Shown in pieces: positions 15,676 to 24,970 of a stretch of DNA of 63,193 nt. The position numbers were made by a program, and so were the translations under genes. The notes below the pieces were generated by a model. The model did not search any database. It saw only the letters and a list, made by a program, of their open reading frames with translations, and had not been told where the DNA came from. How positions within the stretch are numbered: position 1 is the stretch's first letter; each line of letters begins with the position of its first letter. This DNA is from Bacillus canaveralius (GTDB lineage: Bacteria; Bacillota; Bacilli; Bacillales; Cytobacillaceae), in contig NZ_PGVA01000009.1 in NCBI RefSeq assembly GCF_002860125.1, positions 1-63,193 on the forward strand. The letters are read 5' to 3'.

Positions 15676-17394
15676 TCATTTCACATATTCTGCGACGCGG
15701 TTACGGCCAGCTCTTTTCGCTCCGACGTATAAAGCTCTGTCGGCATGGCGGATGAGGGAAAGGGGGTCTTCCGCTTCCTGAGGCGCGGTGGCAACGCCAA
15801 TCGAAGCAGTGATTCTCACCATCATTTTTTTGCGGTCACTGTCAATATTCTGCTTTACAATAAACGGCCGATTGGCAATCATTTGCCTGACCAGTTCAGC
15901 AAGTTCAAGAACTTCCTCTTTTTCTTTGTCCGGCAATAAAATGACAAATTCCTCACCACCGTATCGGGCAACAGTTCCTTGCTGCCCTACTAAACTAGTT
16001 AACCTTGCGGCAAGCTCAATCAAAATTTCATTACCGCTCTGGTGCCCGTATGTATCATTGACCATTTTAAAATGATCAATATCGAGAATGATCAAGGAGA
16101 GGATATTCCGTTTGAACTCATGCAGCTTTTCAAATTCGTCCCGGAGAAGTTGATCAAAATATCGGTAGTTATATAGCTTCGTGAGGGCGCAGCGCTCACT
16201 TTGCTCCTTTGTTTCTTCAAAATGCTTGGCGTTTTCGACGGCAATCCCAAGATGGGAACATAAAATATCGGTAATCATCAGCTGGGCTTTTTCAAAAGCC
16301 CGCTTTCGCTGTGACGCAAGAACTAAAATTCCGGTTACCTTGTTGTTCCGAACGATCGGAACGCTCAGTACACTCTCGGCCTGCTGTGGCAAATAACCTT
16401 GCGAGTACTTTTTCCATTCTTTTCTTGAGTTGAACAAAGCGGTTTTTCTTGTTGACCAAACATGTCCGCTAATTCCTTCGTTTTTCTTTAATGGTCTGAT
16501 ATTTTTGGATTCCATGTTCCCATTTTCAAATCTTCTTATCAGTCGCAGTTCATCTTCATCGACTACTTCAAGGATATAAGCATAATCGACGGGCAGCATC
16601 CCGGTCAGTCTCTTTATGAATAAATCGAGAACTTCTTCGACATGGAGCTGTTCGGCAAGCTGATGGCCGATCTCGGTTGCTTTTTGCAAGTAATCGTTAA
16701 TTTTTTCACTTGAATAATAGAGATTTAAAATAATCGATAAACTGGCAAAAGGAACACCGACAAACAACAATGCAAGCATACCCATTTGCTGATAGAGAAC
16801 ATAAAGGAGCAAGCCGATCGGAAAAGTGATTAACGAAGTTACCGCTTCCCAGATGAAGTCCTTTCCAAAGAACGAATGGTCCCGTCCATAAAGCAAATAC
16901 AAAATAAACGTTAACACAACCTGGTTCAAGGTAAAATAACTACCCGCATAGATGACGGTCAGCAACAGCGACTTCGGCTCGTTTACAAGGTCAGCTCCTT
17001 GCAAGCCGCCAATTTCGTAGTATATAAGGCCGGCTAAAAAAGAGACGAGGAAAAACATCAGTGAGTTCAGTGGCAAGCGGAAGAGCTCGTCCTTCCTGAT
17101 CCGGATCCGCATCAATAAAACGACCACTGCCGCTTGCATCATCGCCATTTCTGCAAACAGTCCGAACGTCAAAAAAACGGCAAGCGATACCCATTGAATC
17201 AAAAAGATCGGCGTATTGTTTATAATCATCGGCATGGCCGCAACTGCCGCCGTTAACAGTAAAAATCCTGCCAATTCCCATTGCAGGCCTGAAATGCGCG
17301 GAGGATAAAATTGATGTGTAAACCAGATGCCAAACGGAACTATAAACAACCAGGAGAGCCAAATTGCCCGTTTTTGCGTCAATGTCAATTGCAT
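15676..17394 (-). CDS. Membrane GAF-GGDEF diguanylate cyclase
   Basis: This 572-residue enzyme would make cyclic di-GMP from two GTP. The N-terminal third has about eight hydrophobic segments (residues 10-240). A linker helix and a GAF domain follow (about 255-395), then a GGDEF domain (about 405-572) with the active-site loop GGEEF at 479-483, preceded by DIDHFKMVNDTYGH. The inhibitory RxxD site expected five residues before GGEEF is absent (GQQG instead), so product inhibition through that site is unlikely. Placed between folC and the pilus genes, with its own terminator. Because PilB in the same locus has c-di-GMP-type motifs, local control of pilus extension is a plausible role. Confidence 0.9.
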   Translation of the reverse strand: MQLTLTQKRAIWLSWLFIVPFGIWFTHQFYPPRISGLQWELAGFLLLTAAVAAMPMIINNTPIFLIQWVSLAVFLTFGLFAEMAMMQAAVVVLLMRIRIRKDELFRLPLNSLMFFLVSFLAGLIYYEIGGLQGADLVNEPKSLLLTVIYAGSYFTLNQVVLTFILYLLYGRDHSFFGKDFIWEAVTSLITFPIGLLLYVLYQQMGMLALLFVGVPFASLSIILNLYYSSEKINDYLQKATEIGHQLAEQLHVEEVLDLFIKRLTGMLPVDYAYILEVVDEDELRLIRRFENGNMESKNIRPLKKNEGISGHVWSTRKTALFNSRKEWKKYSQGYLPQQAESVLSVPIVRNNKVTGILVLASQRKRAFEKAQLMITDILCSHLGIAVENAKHFEETKEQSERCALTKLYNYRYFDQLLRDEFEKLHEFKRNILSLIILDIDHFKMVNDTYGHQSGNEILIELAARLTSLVGQQGTVARYGGEEFVILLPDKEKEEVLELAELVRQMIANRPFIVKQNIDSDRKKMMVRITASIGVATAPQEAEDPLSLIRHADRALYVGAKRAGRNRVAEYVK

Positions 17395-17484
17395 TATTTT
17401 ATCCTCCCTTCATTTAGCTCAGGAAAAAAGTCACATTTTTATAAATATTTTATCAAATTTTGAATATTATATCATACTTCTTTC

Positions 17485-18792
17485 TCATTTTTTTAAAAGT
17501 TTTTTTAAATATGGCTTTATTTGCGATAAAAAATAAAGAGATCCGGTCAGTATTAGCATCTCCCCATCTTTCAGGGAAGGAATCGTTTTTTCTAAAAATG
17601 CTTGCCAATCACGAGCGATTTCCCTTTTCGGGGACAGGCTGCTATTATACAAATCTTCAGCAGTTGCCGCCCTGGGAAAATTAAAGCTGGTAAAAACGAT
17701 CCGGTCAGCAGCCGTGTCAATATGATCAAGCATTCTGTCCAGTTTTTTATCTTTCAGGGCTGCAAACAAGATTATTTTGTTTCGGCTGCTATAGCGGCTT
17801 TTCAATTCTCGTACAAGAGCGGCCACTCCTTCCTCATTATGGGCCCCATCCATGACGATTAACGGATTTTCTGAAATGATTTCAAAGCGGCCCGGCCAGC
17901 TTGCTTTTTTCAATCCGGCCCGGACGGCGGATTCATCAATTTCAAATGAAAAAGAATGATTCAGAATTTGAGCAGACATAATCGCCAGTGCCGCGTTTTC
18001 AGTTTGATGCTTGCCGATCATGTGGATCTCAACATTCTCGAGATTCTTAAATAATGTATGAACCGTAAACTGTTCGCCTTTTGCGATTGACGTGTGGAAG
18101 GTTATCGCAAATTCGGCTCCGAGCTGATAAAGCGGTGCTTTCATTTGCTTCGCAGCCTGTTTGATCACTTTTAGCGGGCCATCCTGGGAAACAGCGGTAA
18201 TCACTGCAGTGCCTTTTTTGATAATTCCGGCTTTTTCTGCGGCAATTTGTTCACGTGTATCGCCAAGGATGCTTGTATGGTCAAGGCCGATGCTTGTAAT
18301 AACGGAAAGCATCGGGTGGATTATATTGGTCGAATCGAACCTGCCGCCGAGACCGACTTCATAAATGACAACATCAACCACGTTAATTTTCGCAAAAAAA
18401 TACATCGACATTGCCGTGATTACTTCAAATTCTGTCGGTCCGCCCAAGTCGGATTGTTCAAGCTCTTCCGCTAAAGGAAAAATCGCATTGGCCGCATCGA
18501 GCAAATCCTCGTTGCTGATTGGCGTGCCATTGACACTGATCCGCTCATTAAAATGCTCAAAGTATGGTGAAGTGAAGGCACCTACTTTAAAGCCGGCTTC
18601 CTGTAAAATCGAGCGGAGATAAGCGACTGTAGAACCTTTTCCGTTCGTTCCGCCGATGTGGATCGTTTTCAGCCTTCTTTCGGGATGATCGAGCTTCTCC
18701 ATCATCCACTCCATTCTTGTTAGTCCCGGCTTAATACCGAGCCTGAGACGGCCGTGAATCCAGATTAACGCTTCGTCATATGTATGAAACAT
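17485..18792 (-). CDS. folC: Dihydrofolate synthase / folylpolyglutamate synthase
   Basis: FolC adds glutamate to dihydropteroate and extends the polyglutamate tail of folates, using ATP. The 435-residue protein is of normal length, with the P-loop GGTNGKGST (near residue 50), the SPYFEHFNERI omega-loop region, GLDHTSILGDT and a C-terminal Rossmann-type ligase domain (VMDGAHNEEG). I place the start at ATG 18792 (MFHTYDEAL) because AAGAGGTG lies seven bases upstream. An in-frame GTG nine bases earlier is part of this site. valS lies just upstream (82 bases) and a hairpin lies between, as in other Bacillaceae. Confidence 0.96.
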   Translation of the reverse strand: MFHTYDEALIWIHGRLRLGIKPGLTRMEWMMEKLDHPERRLKTIHIGGTNGKGSTVAYLRSILQEAGFKVGAFTSPYFEHFNERISVNGTPISNEDLLDAANAIFPLAEELEQSDLGGPTEFEVITAMSMYFFAKINVVDVVIYEVGLGGRFDSTNIIHPMLSVITSIGLDHTSILGDTREQIAAEKAGIIKKGTAVITAVSQDGPLKVIKQAAKQMKAPLYQLGAEFAITFHTSIAKGEQFTVHTLFKNLENVEIHMIGKHQTENAALAIMSAQILNHSFSFEIDESAVRAGLKKASWPGRFEIISENPLIVMDGAHNEEGVAALVRELKSRYSSRNKIILFAALKDKKLDRMLDHIDTAADRIVFTSFNFPRAATAEDLYNSSLSPKREIARDWQAFLEKTIPSLKDGEMLILTGSLYFLSQIKPYLKKLLKK

Positions 18793-18825
18793 ATTTAGCA
18801 CCTCTTGTAGTAAAAGCGTAAAGAC

Positions 18826-18850
18826 GAATCCTCCTGCAGATTCGCCTTCA
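18826..18850 (-). terminator. Possible attenuating hairpin between valS and folC
   Basis: On the minus strand GGCGAATC pairs with GATTCGTC around a seven-base loop and is followed by TTTACGCTTTT. The imperfect T-run suggests partial termination, giving less folC than valS transcript. Confidence 0.45.
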
Positions 18851-18873
18851 GCTCTATATTTTCCTGGAAAAAG

Positions 18874-21516
18874 TTATTCTCCTGATAATTCTTTAATACG
18901 GGATTGGACTGCTTCCCTTTTTTCGAGATAATCTTTTTCTTTCGCGCGTTCTTCGTCAATTACTTTTTGCGGAGCCTTTTTGACGAATCCGTCATTGCCA
19001 AGCTTCTTTTGAACCCGTTCAACTTCCTGGGTCAGTCGGGAGAGTTCTTTTTCAAGGCGCGCGATTTCTTCGTCAATGTTGATGAGCCCTTCAAGCGGAA
19101 GAATGATTTCCAGGCCGGAAACAACAGCTGTCATCGCCTTGTCCGGTGTTTCAATCTCCAGGCCCGCCAGCAGCTCTTCCGGATTGCAGAATCGTTCAAT
19201 ATAGGCGCGGTTTCTTTCGATAATTTCCAGAGTTTCCTCATTCTTCGCCTTTAATATCATCTTAACCTTTTTGCTCATCGGTGTGTTGACCTCAGCGCGA
19301 ATGTTTCGGACCGCACGGATGACTTCAACAAGCAGCTTCATTTCTGCGGCAGCGTGCTGGTCAGTGAATTCTTCCCTTGCCCGAGGCCATTCGGCTGTTG
19401 TAATTGATTCGCCGCGATGCGGAAGGTTTTGCCAGATTTCCTCTGTAATGAACGGCATAAATGGATGGAGCAGTCGCATCGTTTGATCCAGTACAAACGC
19501 GAGGATCGATCGTGTTGTTTTCTTCGCTGCCTCGTCTTCCCCGTACAATGGAAGCTTTGCCATTTCGATATACCAATCACAGAAATCATCCCAAATAAAG
19601 TTATAAAGCACACGTCCGACTTCGCCAAATTCATAGCGGTCAGACAAGCGGGTTACCGTTTCAATCGTTTCATTTAACCTTGTGAGGATCCATTTATCCG
19701 CGACCGACTTTTCACCGCTCAAATCAATTTCGAGAGCAGTAAGGCCGTTCATGTTCATTAAAGCAAAGCGGGAAGCGTTCCAGATTTTGTTGGCAAAGTT
19801 CCAGGTCGCTTCAACCTTCTCAATACTGAAACGCAAGTCCTGGCCCGGTGAACTTCCTGTGGCCAGGAAGTAGCGGAGCGAATCGGCCCCATATTGGTCA
19901 ATGACATCCATCGGGTCAACACCGTTACCGAGCGATTTACTCATTTTCCGGCCCTCGGCATCGCGCACCAGTCCATGGATCAGTACATCTTTAAATGGGC
20001 GCTCACCTGTAAATTCCAGGGCCTGAAAAATCATCCGTGACACCCAGAAGAAAATAATATCGTAGCCGGTCACTAATGCTGCAGTTGGATAGTAACGCTT
20101 GAAATCGGCGGCATCTGCATCAGGCCAGCCCATCGTCGAAAACGGCCATAATGCCGAGCTGAACCATGTATCAAGGACGTCCTGATCCTGCTCCCAATTT
20201 TCAATATCTGCAGGCGGCTCATGATCAACGTGGACTTCGCCTGTTTCTTTATGGTACCAGGCCGGAATCCGGTGTCCCCACCAGAGCTGGCGTGAAATAC
20301 ACCAATCACGGATGTTCTCCATCCAGTGCAGGTATGTCTTTTCAAACCGGTCCGGAACAATATGAACTTTATTCTCCTTGCTTTGCAGGGCAACCGCTGC
20401 ATCTGCAAGAGGCTGCATTTTAACAAACCACTGTGTGGACAAATACGGCTCGACAACAGCGCCGCTCCGTTCTGAATGGCCGACAGAATGCAAATGTTCT
20501 TCAATTTTAAAGAGAACGCCCTGCTCCTGAAGGTCCTTCACGATTTGCTTCCGGCATTCAAAACGGTCCATCCCTTCATATTTGCCGGCTCGTTCATTCA
20601 TCGTGCCGTCCTCGTTCATGACAAGCACCCGTTCAAGTCCGTGACGATTGCCGATTTCAAAGTCATTGGGGTCATGGGCAGGAGTAATTTTAACCGCACC
20701 CGAACCAAATTCCATATCAACATAATCATCGCCGACAATCGGGATCTCCCGGCCGACAATCGGCAGCATGACGGTTTTTCCAATTAAGTGCTGATAGCGC
20801 TCATCTTCCGGGTGGACTGCAACAGCTGTATCGCCGAGCATCGTTTCCGGACGGGTGGTCGCAATTTCGATATGACCGGATCCGTCAGCAAGCGGGTATT
20901 GCATATGATAAAACGCACCTTGAACATCTTTGTAAATAACCTCTATATCGGATAGGGCTGTTTTGGTCGACGGGTCCCAGTTAATGATATATTCGCCCCG
21001 GTAAATCAATCCTTTCTTATATAGAGATACAAATACTTCCCGAACCGCTTTTGATAAGCCTTCATCCAATGTGAACCGCTCGCGGCTGTAATCCAGCCCG
21101 AGACCGAGCTTGGACCATTGCTGGCGGATATGCTCGGCATACTCCTCTTTCCAGCGCCATGTCTCCGCAACGAAAGTTTCACGTCCCAAATCATAGCGGC
21201 TCTTTCCTTCGTTTCGCAGCTTTTCCTCAACTTTCGCCTGGGTCGCAATCCCTGCGTGGTCCATTCCAGGCAGCCATAGGACATCATAGCCCTGCATTCG
21301 TTTCATTCTCGTTAAGATATCTTGAAGCGTTGTATCCCAGGCATGGCCCAAGTGCAGCTTCCCTGTTACATTTGGCGGGGGTATAACAATTGTGTAGGGC
21401 TGTTTTGCCTCATCATCCTTTGCTTCGAAATACTTACCCTTAAGCCACCATTCATAACGGCCCTGTTCAGTCGACTTTGGATCGTATTTTGTCGGCATCG
21501 TTAATTCCTGATCCAT
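18874..21516 (-). CDS. valS: Valyl-tRNA synthetase
   Basis: ValS charges tRNA-Val and edits mischarged threonine. The 880-residue class I synthetase has the HIGH signature as HLGHAW, the KMSKS signature as KMSKSLGN, and a CP1 editing domain ([19 protein letters not shown]). The C-terminal coiled-coil arm is typical ([20 protein letters not shown]). Three in-frame ATGs are near the start. I choose 21516 ([13 protein letters not shown]), which has AAAGGATGAG at good spacing and matches the form of other Bacillus ValS proteins. Expression is controlled by the T-box leader directly upstream. Confidence 0.96.
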   Translation of the reverse strand: MDQELTMPTKYDPKSTEQGRYEWWLKGKYFEAKDDEAKQPYTIVIPPPNVTGKLHLGHAWDTTLQDILTRMKRMQGYDVLWLPGMDHAGIATQAKVEEKLRNEGKSRYDLGRETFVAETWRWKEEYAEHIRQQWSKLGLGLDYSRERFTLDEGLSKAVREVFVSLYKKGLIYRGEYIINWDPSTKTALSDIEVIYKDVQGAFYHMQYPLADGSGHIEIATTRPETMLGDTAVAVHPEDERYQHLIGKTVMLPIVGREIPIVGDDYVDMEFGSGAVKITPAHDPNDFEIGNRHGLERVLVMNEDGTMNERAGKYEGMDRFECRKQIVKDLQEQGVLFKIEEHLHSVGHSERSGAVVEPYLSTQWFVKMQPLADAAVALQSKENKVHIVPDRFEKTYLHWMENIRDWCISRQLWWGHRIPAWYHKETGEVHVDHEPPADIENWEQDQDVLDTWFSSALWPFSTMGWPDADAADFKRYYPTAALVTGYDIIFFWVSRMIFQALEFTGERPFKDVLIHGLVRDAEGRKMSKSLGNGVDPMDVIDQYGADSLRYFLATGSSPGQDLRFSIEKVEATWNFANKIWNASRFALMNMNGLTALEIDLSGEKSVADKWILTRLNETIETVTRLSDRYEFGEVGRVLYNFIWDDFCDWYIEMAKLPLYGEDEAAKKTTRSILAFVLDQTMRLLHPFMPFITEEIWQNLPHRGESITTAEWPRAREEFTDQHAAAEMKLLVEVIRAVRNIRAEVNTPMSKKVKMILKAKNEETLEIIERNRAYIERFCNPEELLAGLEIETPDKAMTAVVSGLEIILPLEGLINIDEEIARLEKELSRLTQEVERVQKKLGNDGFVKKAPQKVIDEERAKEKDYLEKREAVQSRIKELSGE

Positions 21517-21560
21517 AAATCTCATCCTTTCTGCAAGTGCAATTTTTTCAAAGAAAACAA

Positions 21561-21795
21561 AAAAACTCCATTCGTCTTAAAAGGACGAATGGAGTAACTT
21601 TCGCGGTACCACCTTTTTTCCAAACAGCAAAAAGCTGGTTGGCTCTCACTGAATAACGGATTCGCTCCGTCTGCCGCTACTCGAATTTCATTTTTTCACG
21701 GAAGAAGCTCAAGGGCGACGTTCTGATGTGCAAGCTGGGAGCCTCCCAGCGAATGGCTCTCCTCTCTTAAAGCTGCAATTCATCATACTCTTCCC
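21561..21795 (-). promoter_or_regulatory. T-box leader of valS, valine specifier GUC
   Basis: Read on the minus strand it has Stem I with GAGAGGAGAGCC and GGGAGGCUCCCAGC. The specifier loop GAACGUCGCC has GUC (Val) at 21717-21719. The conserved T-box AGGUGGUACCGCG is at 21602-21614. The terminator pairs ACTCCATTCGTC with GACGAATGGAGT (21565-21595) and ends in a T-run. Uncharged tRNA-Val should stabilise the antiterminator and switch valS on. Confidence 0.93.
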
Positions 21796-21986
21796 TGTCT
21801 TTGCTTATCTTTTATACAATTTATAATAGTTATAGTACGAAAAAAGGGGGATTACGTCAATATTATTGACCATCTTTTTTAGTCCATATACTCTTTAGCA
21901 AAAAAATTAAATCGCTGGCACTTTATGATGAGTGTTCACATAAAATAATTGTACTAAAAATGTGCGAAATAAAGGGGTGAAATTGA

Positions 21987-22178
21987 TTGAGAAGGAAGTA
22001 TAGCCCTTATACATTACCGCCCTGGCTAAGAAACTTCAGAAATATTTGTGCGCAGTTTATCATTCCGTTATCCGTCTTTCAGGGGATTCGGACGTTCCTT
22101 ATTCCAACGACCTTTGATGTCTTGTTATTGGCTGTTCTTATTTTATTGGCCCTCGCTTTTCATTATGATTTAATCTAA
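21987..22178 (+). CDS. Small conserved-type membrane protein, unknown function
   Basis: This 63-residue protein has a basic N-terminus (MRRKYSPYTLPPWLRNF) and two hydrophobic stretches, around residues 21-38 and 43-58. The start would be TTG at 21987, preceded by AAAGGGGTG at seven bases. No ATG is available, so confidence is moderate. It is one of few plus-strand genes here, lies between the valS leader and ysxE, and ends at a bidirectional terminator shared with ysxE. I do not recognise the family. A single-pass or hairpin inner-membrane protein is all that can be said. Confidence 0.6.
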   Translation: MRRKYSPYTLPPWLRNFRNICAQFIIPLSVFQGIRTFLIPTTFDVLLLAVLILLALAFHYDLI

Positions 22179-22180
22179 AC

Positions 22181-22211
22181 GGAGCCCTTAGGAATTGTTT
22201 TCCTGGGCTCC
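22181..22211. terminator. Bidirectional terminator shared by the small membrane gene and ysxE
   Basis: GGAGCCC (22181-22187) pairs with GGGCTCC (22205-22211), with an inner AGGAA/TTCCT stem. The ysxE stop codon (22188-22190) lies inside it. Confidence 0.65.
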
Positions 22212-23249
22212 TTCTTTCTCCTGGCTTCCTTCTTTTTCCTGCTTTTTTTGCCTCTCTATTTCATCGATTTTCATGACGAGAAATTCTGTATTTTTCAAGT
22301 GCCAAAAATGGCGCTGCAATTGTTGCACAAGCTTTCGTTCTTGTTTTCGCGTCGTTTTTTGAAAGTAATCTACAGCTGTCCGAATGATTTGTCCAGGATA
22401 GGCCAGATAGCTCAAAAAAAGCATCATCTCATCCTCTTTGAAAGGGAAATATTTAAAATAGCTGTATACCCAGTCAATGCAATCATTGCATTGTCGCGGG
22501 TACGTTTTTAAAGTGCGCGATAGAAACGGCAGCAAATCATGGGCCGGCGACGCGGGGCGCGACTGTTCAAAATTAATAAAATAGCCATAGCCACGGTTAT
22601 CAAATAAAAAGTGTTCAATTGAAACTTTACCGTGAACGAGAACGATCCTTGCTTTTTCAGCGTCCTTCGTTTTCTCATGCCATTCTTCAAGCTTTCGCTG
22701 CGAAAAAAGTAAAGCCTGGCTAATTTCATGATAATACAAGCAGAACATCAACTCGAACGGGGACATATACAGTTTTTTTTCGCATTGATCAATAAATTCG
22801 AACAGAAATCCTTTATCTTTTTCCCATTGCTGCACAGTCGTTTCGTAGTGTTCGTTCCGCTCGTCGCTTGTTATTTTGATATCCTTTGCAGATAAAGTGT
22901 GCAGCCTGGCCAACTCCCGAAACAGCTGCTGATGCTTCTGGAACTGATTTTCCCTTTCTTCGTTCGGAAGCCAGGGCATTAAATAATAGAGCATATTTTT
23001 ATGCAAAACCGCGTAACGGCCATCTGTTGCAGGGTAGATCGGCACAATCCGGTTGTAGCCTTTTTGGTACAAAAAATGTATATGCCTGACGAAATCAGTC
23101 CTGTTCGAGAGAGCAATTTTCTTCAAGGCAAAAGTGCCTTTGTCTGAATAAATTTTTTGAATGCTGCCGAAATCTTCAACAAAATACGGTTTGACCGCAT
23201 AGCTATTTAAAATTGGCGAAATAGATCTCAACCGGTCATCATCGCTCAT
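22188..23249 (-). CDS. ysxE: Spore coat protein YsxE (CotS/kinase-like fold)
   Basis: YsxE is a phosphotransferase-fold protein of the spore coat in the CotI/CotS/YutH family, made in the mother cell. The protein starts at ATG 23249 (MSDDDRLRSISPIL), with AAGAGAGTG in front, giving 353 residues. A longer frame starts 33 bases earlier without a better site. Features are a kinase-like N-lobe (KGTFALKKIALS), VLVHGKVSIEHFLFD in place of the catalytic loop, and NFEQSRPASPAHDLLPFL in place of the metal-binding loop. The tail is a Glu/Lys/Gln repeat (QEKEGSQEKEGAQENNS). It follows spoVID, as in B. subtilis. Confidence 0.85.
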   Translation of the reverse strand: MSDDDRLRSISPILNSYAVKPYFVEDFGSIQKIYSDKGTFALKKIALSNRTDFVRHIHFLYQKGYNRIVPIYPATDGRYAVLHKNMLYYLMPWLPNEERENQFQKHQQLFRELARLHTLSAKDIKITSDERNEHYETTVQQWEKDKGFLFEFIDQCEKKLYMSPFELMFCLYYHEISQALLFSQRKLEEWHEKTKDAEKARIVLVHGKVSIEHFLFDNRGYGYFINFEQSRPASPAHDLLPFLSRTLKTYPRQCNDCIDWVYSYFKYFPFKEDEMMLFLSYLAYPGQIIRTAVDYFQKTTRKQERKLVQQLQRHFWHLKNTEFLVMKIDEIERQKKQEKEGSQEKEGAQENNS

Positions 23250-23446
23250 TATGATCACTCTCTTTCGAACCGTCAACGCCAAATTGAATGAAACATTTAG
23301 AAAAACTCAAGCCTTGGATGACAGCTCGAGGCACAACGAGAAGGATACAATTAAAAGGAAAAAGGAAAGCGGCGGCAAAAAGCTTTTTTACCGTCCGCTC
23401 CAGCCGTATAAAATTGCGACAGACATGCAGTGCCTGCTTGCTTTGT

Positions 23447-24766
23447 TTAACGCTTGCCTGCCATTGCAACGGGAATGTATAAAACCTGGCCTTCGTAAAC
23501 ATCCTGAGTTGCTTCTAAATGGTTAACCCTCTGCAGCGTGGCGGTTGACACATCATAACGCTCGGCAAGTGTGTCGATTGTATCACCATGCTGTACGATA
23601 CATATCTTCAATTTGGTGTGCTCTTCTTCTTCTTTTCTTGCAAAAAACTCGGTTAAAGACATGCTTTTCTTTTTTGAACCCTTTTTCTTTTTCACTTGGA
23701 TTTCCTCTGAAGATTCGTCCTCTGATTCTTCAGCCTGTTCTTCCTGTTTCGGCGGAGTTTCTTGGGCCTCTTCCGGCTCCTCCTCCACTTGCTCTTCGGT
23801 ACTGGTGTATTCGGAAAGCTCTTCTGTTGATGGAGCTACATATTCACTCCGCTGCGCAGAAAAAGATATTTCCGGAGTTTTTTCGACTGGAAGGCTCTGC
23901 TCGACTTTTTCAACCGTTGGCTGCTCCGCTTCATGGACAGTGCCTGTCTCTGGCTGCTTTCTTGCTTCAGCCTCAAAAGGCTCATATAAATCTGCCTCTT
24001 CTTTCGCGACACCGTTTTTTGCATTCTCTGCTGGATCGGAAACTAACCGTAAGACTGGTTGCCGCGTTTCTTCAGTGGGTTCGGACTGTAACATTGGTTG
24101 CCGCGTTTCTTCAGCGGGTTCGGACTGCAAGACTGGTTCAAGGTTTTCTTCACCATGTTCGGACTGCTGCGTCGCTTCAAGTTGCTCTTGTTCGACTCCT
24201 GGCTGCAATTTCGCTTCCTGCCCTGCTAACGCAGGCTGACTCTGTTCCCCGTAAGCATCCGTGAAAAAAGGAGAAGATACTGGTCTCAACACTTCATACT
24301 CCGTGTCGATTTCTTCCTCAACCGGGCTTGTTTGCTGCTCACCGTAGAGCCCGGAAATGGTTAAATCGGCTGTCAGCTTCATGCAGCTTCTTTCCGGGAA
24401 TAAATAATCAAATGAATCCACTTGAATATCAATATCAAACACACTTTGAATCCGGTTATTGGGAATAGTAATGTCTACCGGAAAACGGTGAATAAATTCA
24501 CAAATCCCTTCGTCCCGCTCTTCGACACCGTGGACAAATTTAGCTCCAGTTATCTCTTTGCCATTGTCTGCCGCCGCTTCTTCATGCTTTTTATATTCTC
24601 CTGACAATTCCAATGAACCTCGAATCGTCACATATTGTTCGTTTTCCTGGATCGTAATATTCGGATCAAGCGAAACCGAAACAAGCTCTGCGACTTCCTG
24701 TCCTTTTTGGAACCATAACGACTCTTCCAAAGAAAATCGCAAAAACGACTGATTCCCTTGAGACAA
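23447..24766 (-). CDS. spoVID: Spore coat encasement protein SpoVID
   Basis: SpoVID is a mother-cell protein that tethers SafA and drives encasement of the spore by coat layers. The N-terminal domain (LRFSLEESLWFQKGQEVAEL, SVSLDPNI) is typical, followed by a long acidic, Glu/Pro/Gln-rich low-complexity middle. A C-terminal LysM domain ends the protein (IVQHGDTIDTLAERYDVSTA...LEATQDVYEGQVLYIP). I start it at TTG 24766, because AAAGGAGG lies six to seven bases upstream and the protein then begins like known SpoVID. Inside the middle part is a 13-residue tandem repeat. A gap of about 200 bases separates it from ysxE. Confidence 0.88.
   Translation of the reverse strand: MSQGNQSFLRFSLEESLWFQKGQEVAELVSVSLDPNITIQENEQYVTIRGSLELSGEYKKHEEAAADNGKEITGAKFVHGVEERDEGICEFIHRFPVDITIPNNRIQSVFDIDIQVDSFDYLFPERSCMKLTADLTISGLYGEQQTSPVEEEIDTEYEVLRPVSSPFFTDAYGEQSQPALAGQEAKLQPGVEQEQLEATQQSEHGEENLEPVLQSEPAEETRQPMLQSEPTEETRQPVLRLVSDPAENAKNGVAKEEADLYEPFEAEARKQPETGTVHEAEQPTVEKVEQSLPVEKTPEISFSAQRSEYVAPSTEELSEYTSTEEQVEEEPEEAQETPPKQEEQAEESEDESSEEIQVKKKKGSKKKSMSLTEFFARKEEEEHTKLKICIVQHGDTIDTLAERYDVSTATLQRVNHLEATQDVYEGQVLYIPVAMAGKR
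24050..24170. repeat. 39-bp in-frame tandem repeat within spoVID
   Basis: About three copies with a 39-base period start near 24057, 24096 and 24135 (GGTTGCCGCGTTTCTTCAG, then degenerate). They encode a 13-residue unit of the form LQSEPAEETRQPM. Such repeats expand and contract by slippage and vary the length of the SpoVID linker. Confidence 0.75.
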
Positions 24767-24865
24767 AGCAATTCCTCCTTTCGTCCTCCTTCGAAATATC
24801 AACAATGTCATTATCACCTTATGAATCGAACAAATTTTTTATGATAAGATTTGGCGGGTTCAACA

Positions 24866-24908
24866 TACAAAAACGCCCGGATTGCTGTCCAATCCAAGGC
24901 GTTTTTAT
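24866..24908. terminator. Terminator at the end of the hem operon
   Basis: AAAAACGCC at one side pairs with GGCGTTTTT at the other, with an inner GGATTG/CAATCC stem. A- and T-runs on both ends make it usable in both directions. It lies after hemL and ahead of spoVID. Confidence 0.8.
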
Positions 24909-24970
24909 TAGTTTCCTGATTCTGTTTCGCATCCTGTAAAACATCCGCAGTTTAGTTCACCGTGCTGACT

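Noticed and set aside
20073-20504. Long antisense and alternate frames inside valS and other large genes
   Set aside because: They overlap strongly conserved proteins and have no initiation signals; shadows of codon bias.
23239-23502. 87-codon minus-strand frame between spoVID and ysxE
   Set aside because: Overlaps the conserved LysM end of SpoVID and the ysxE start, and has no good ribosome binding site.
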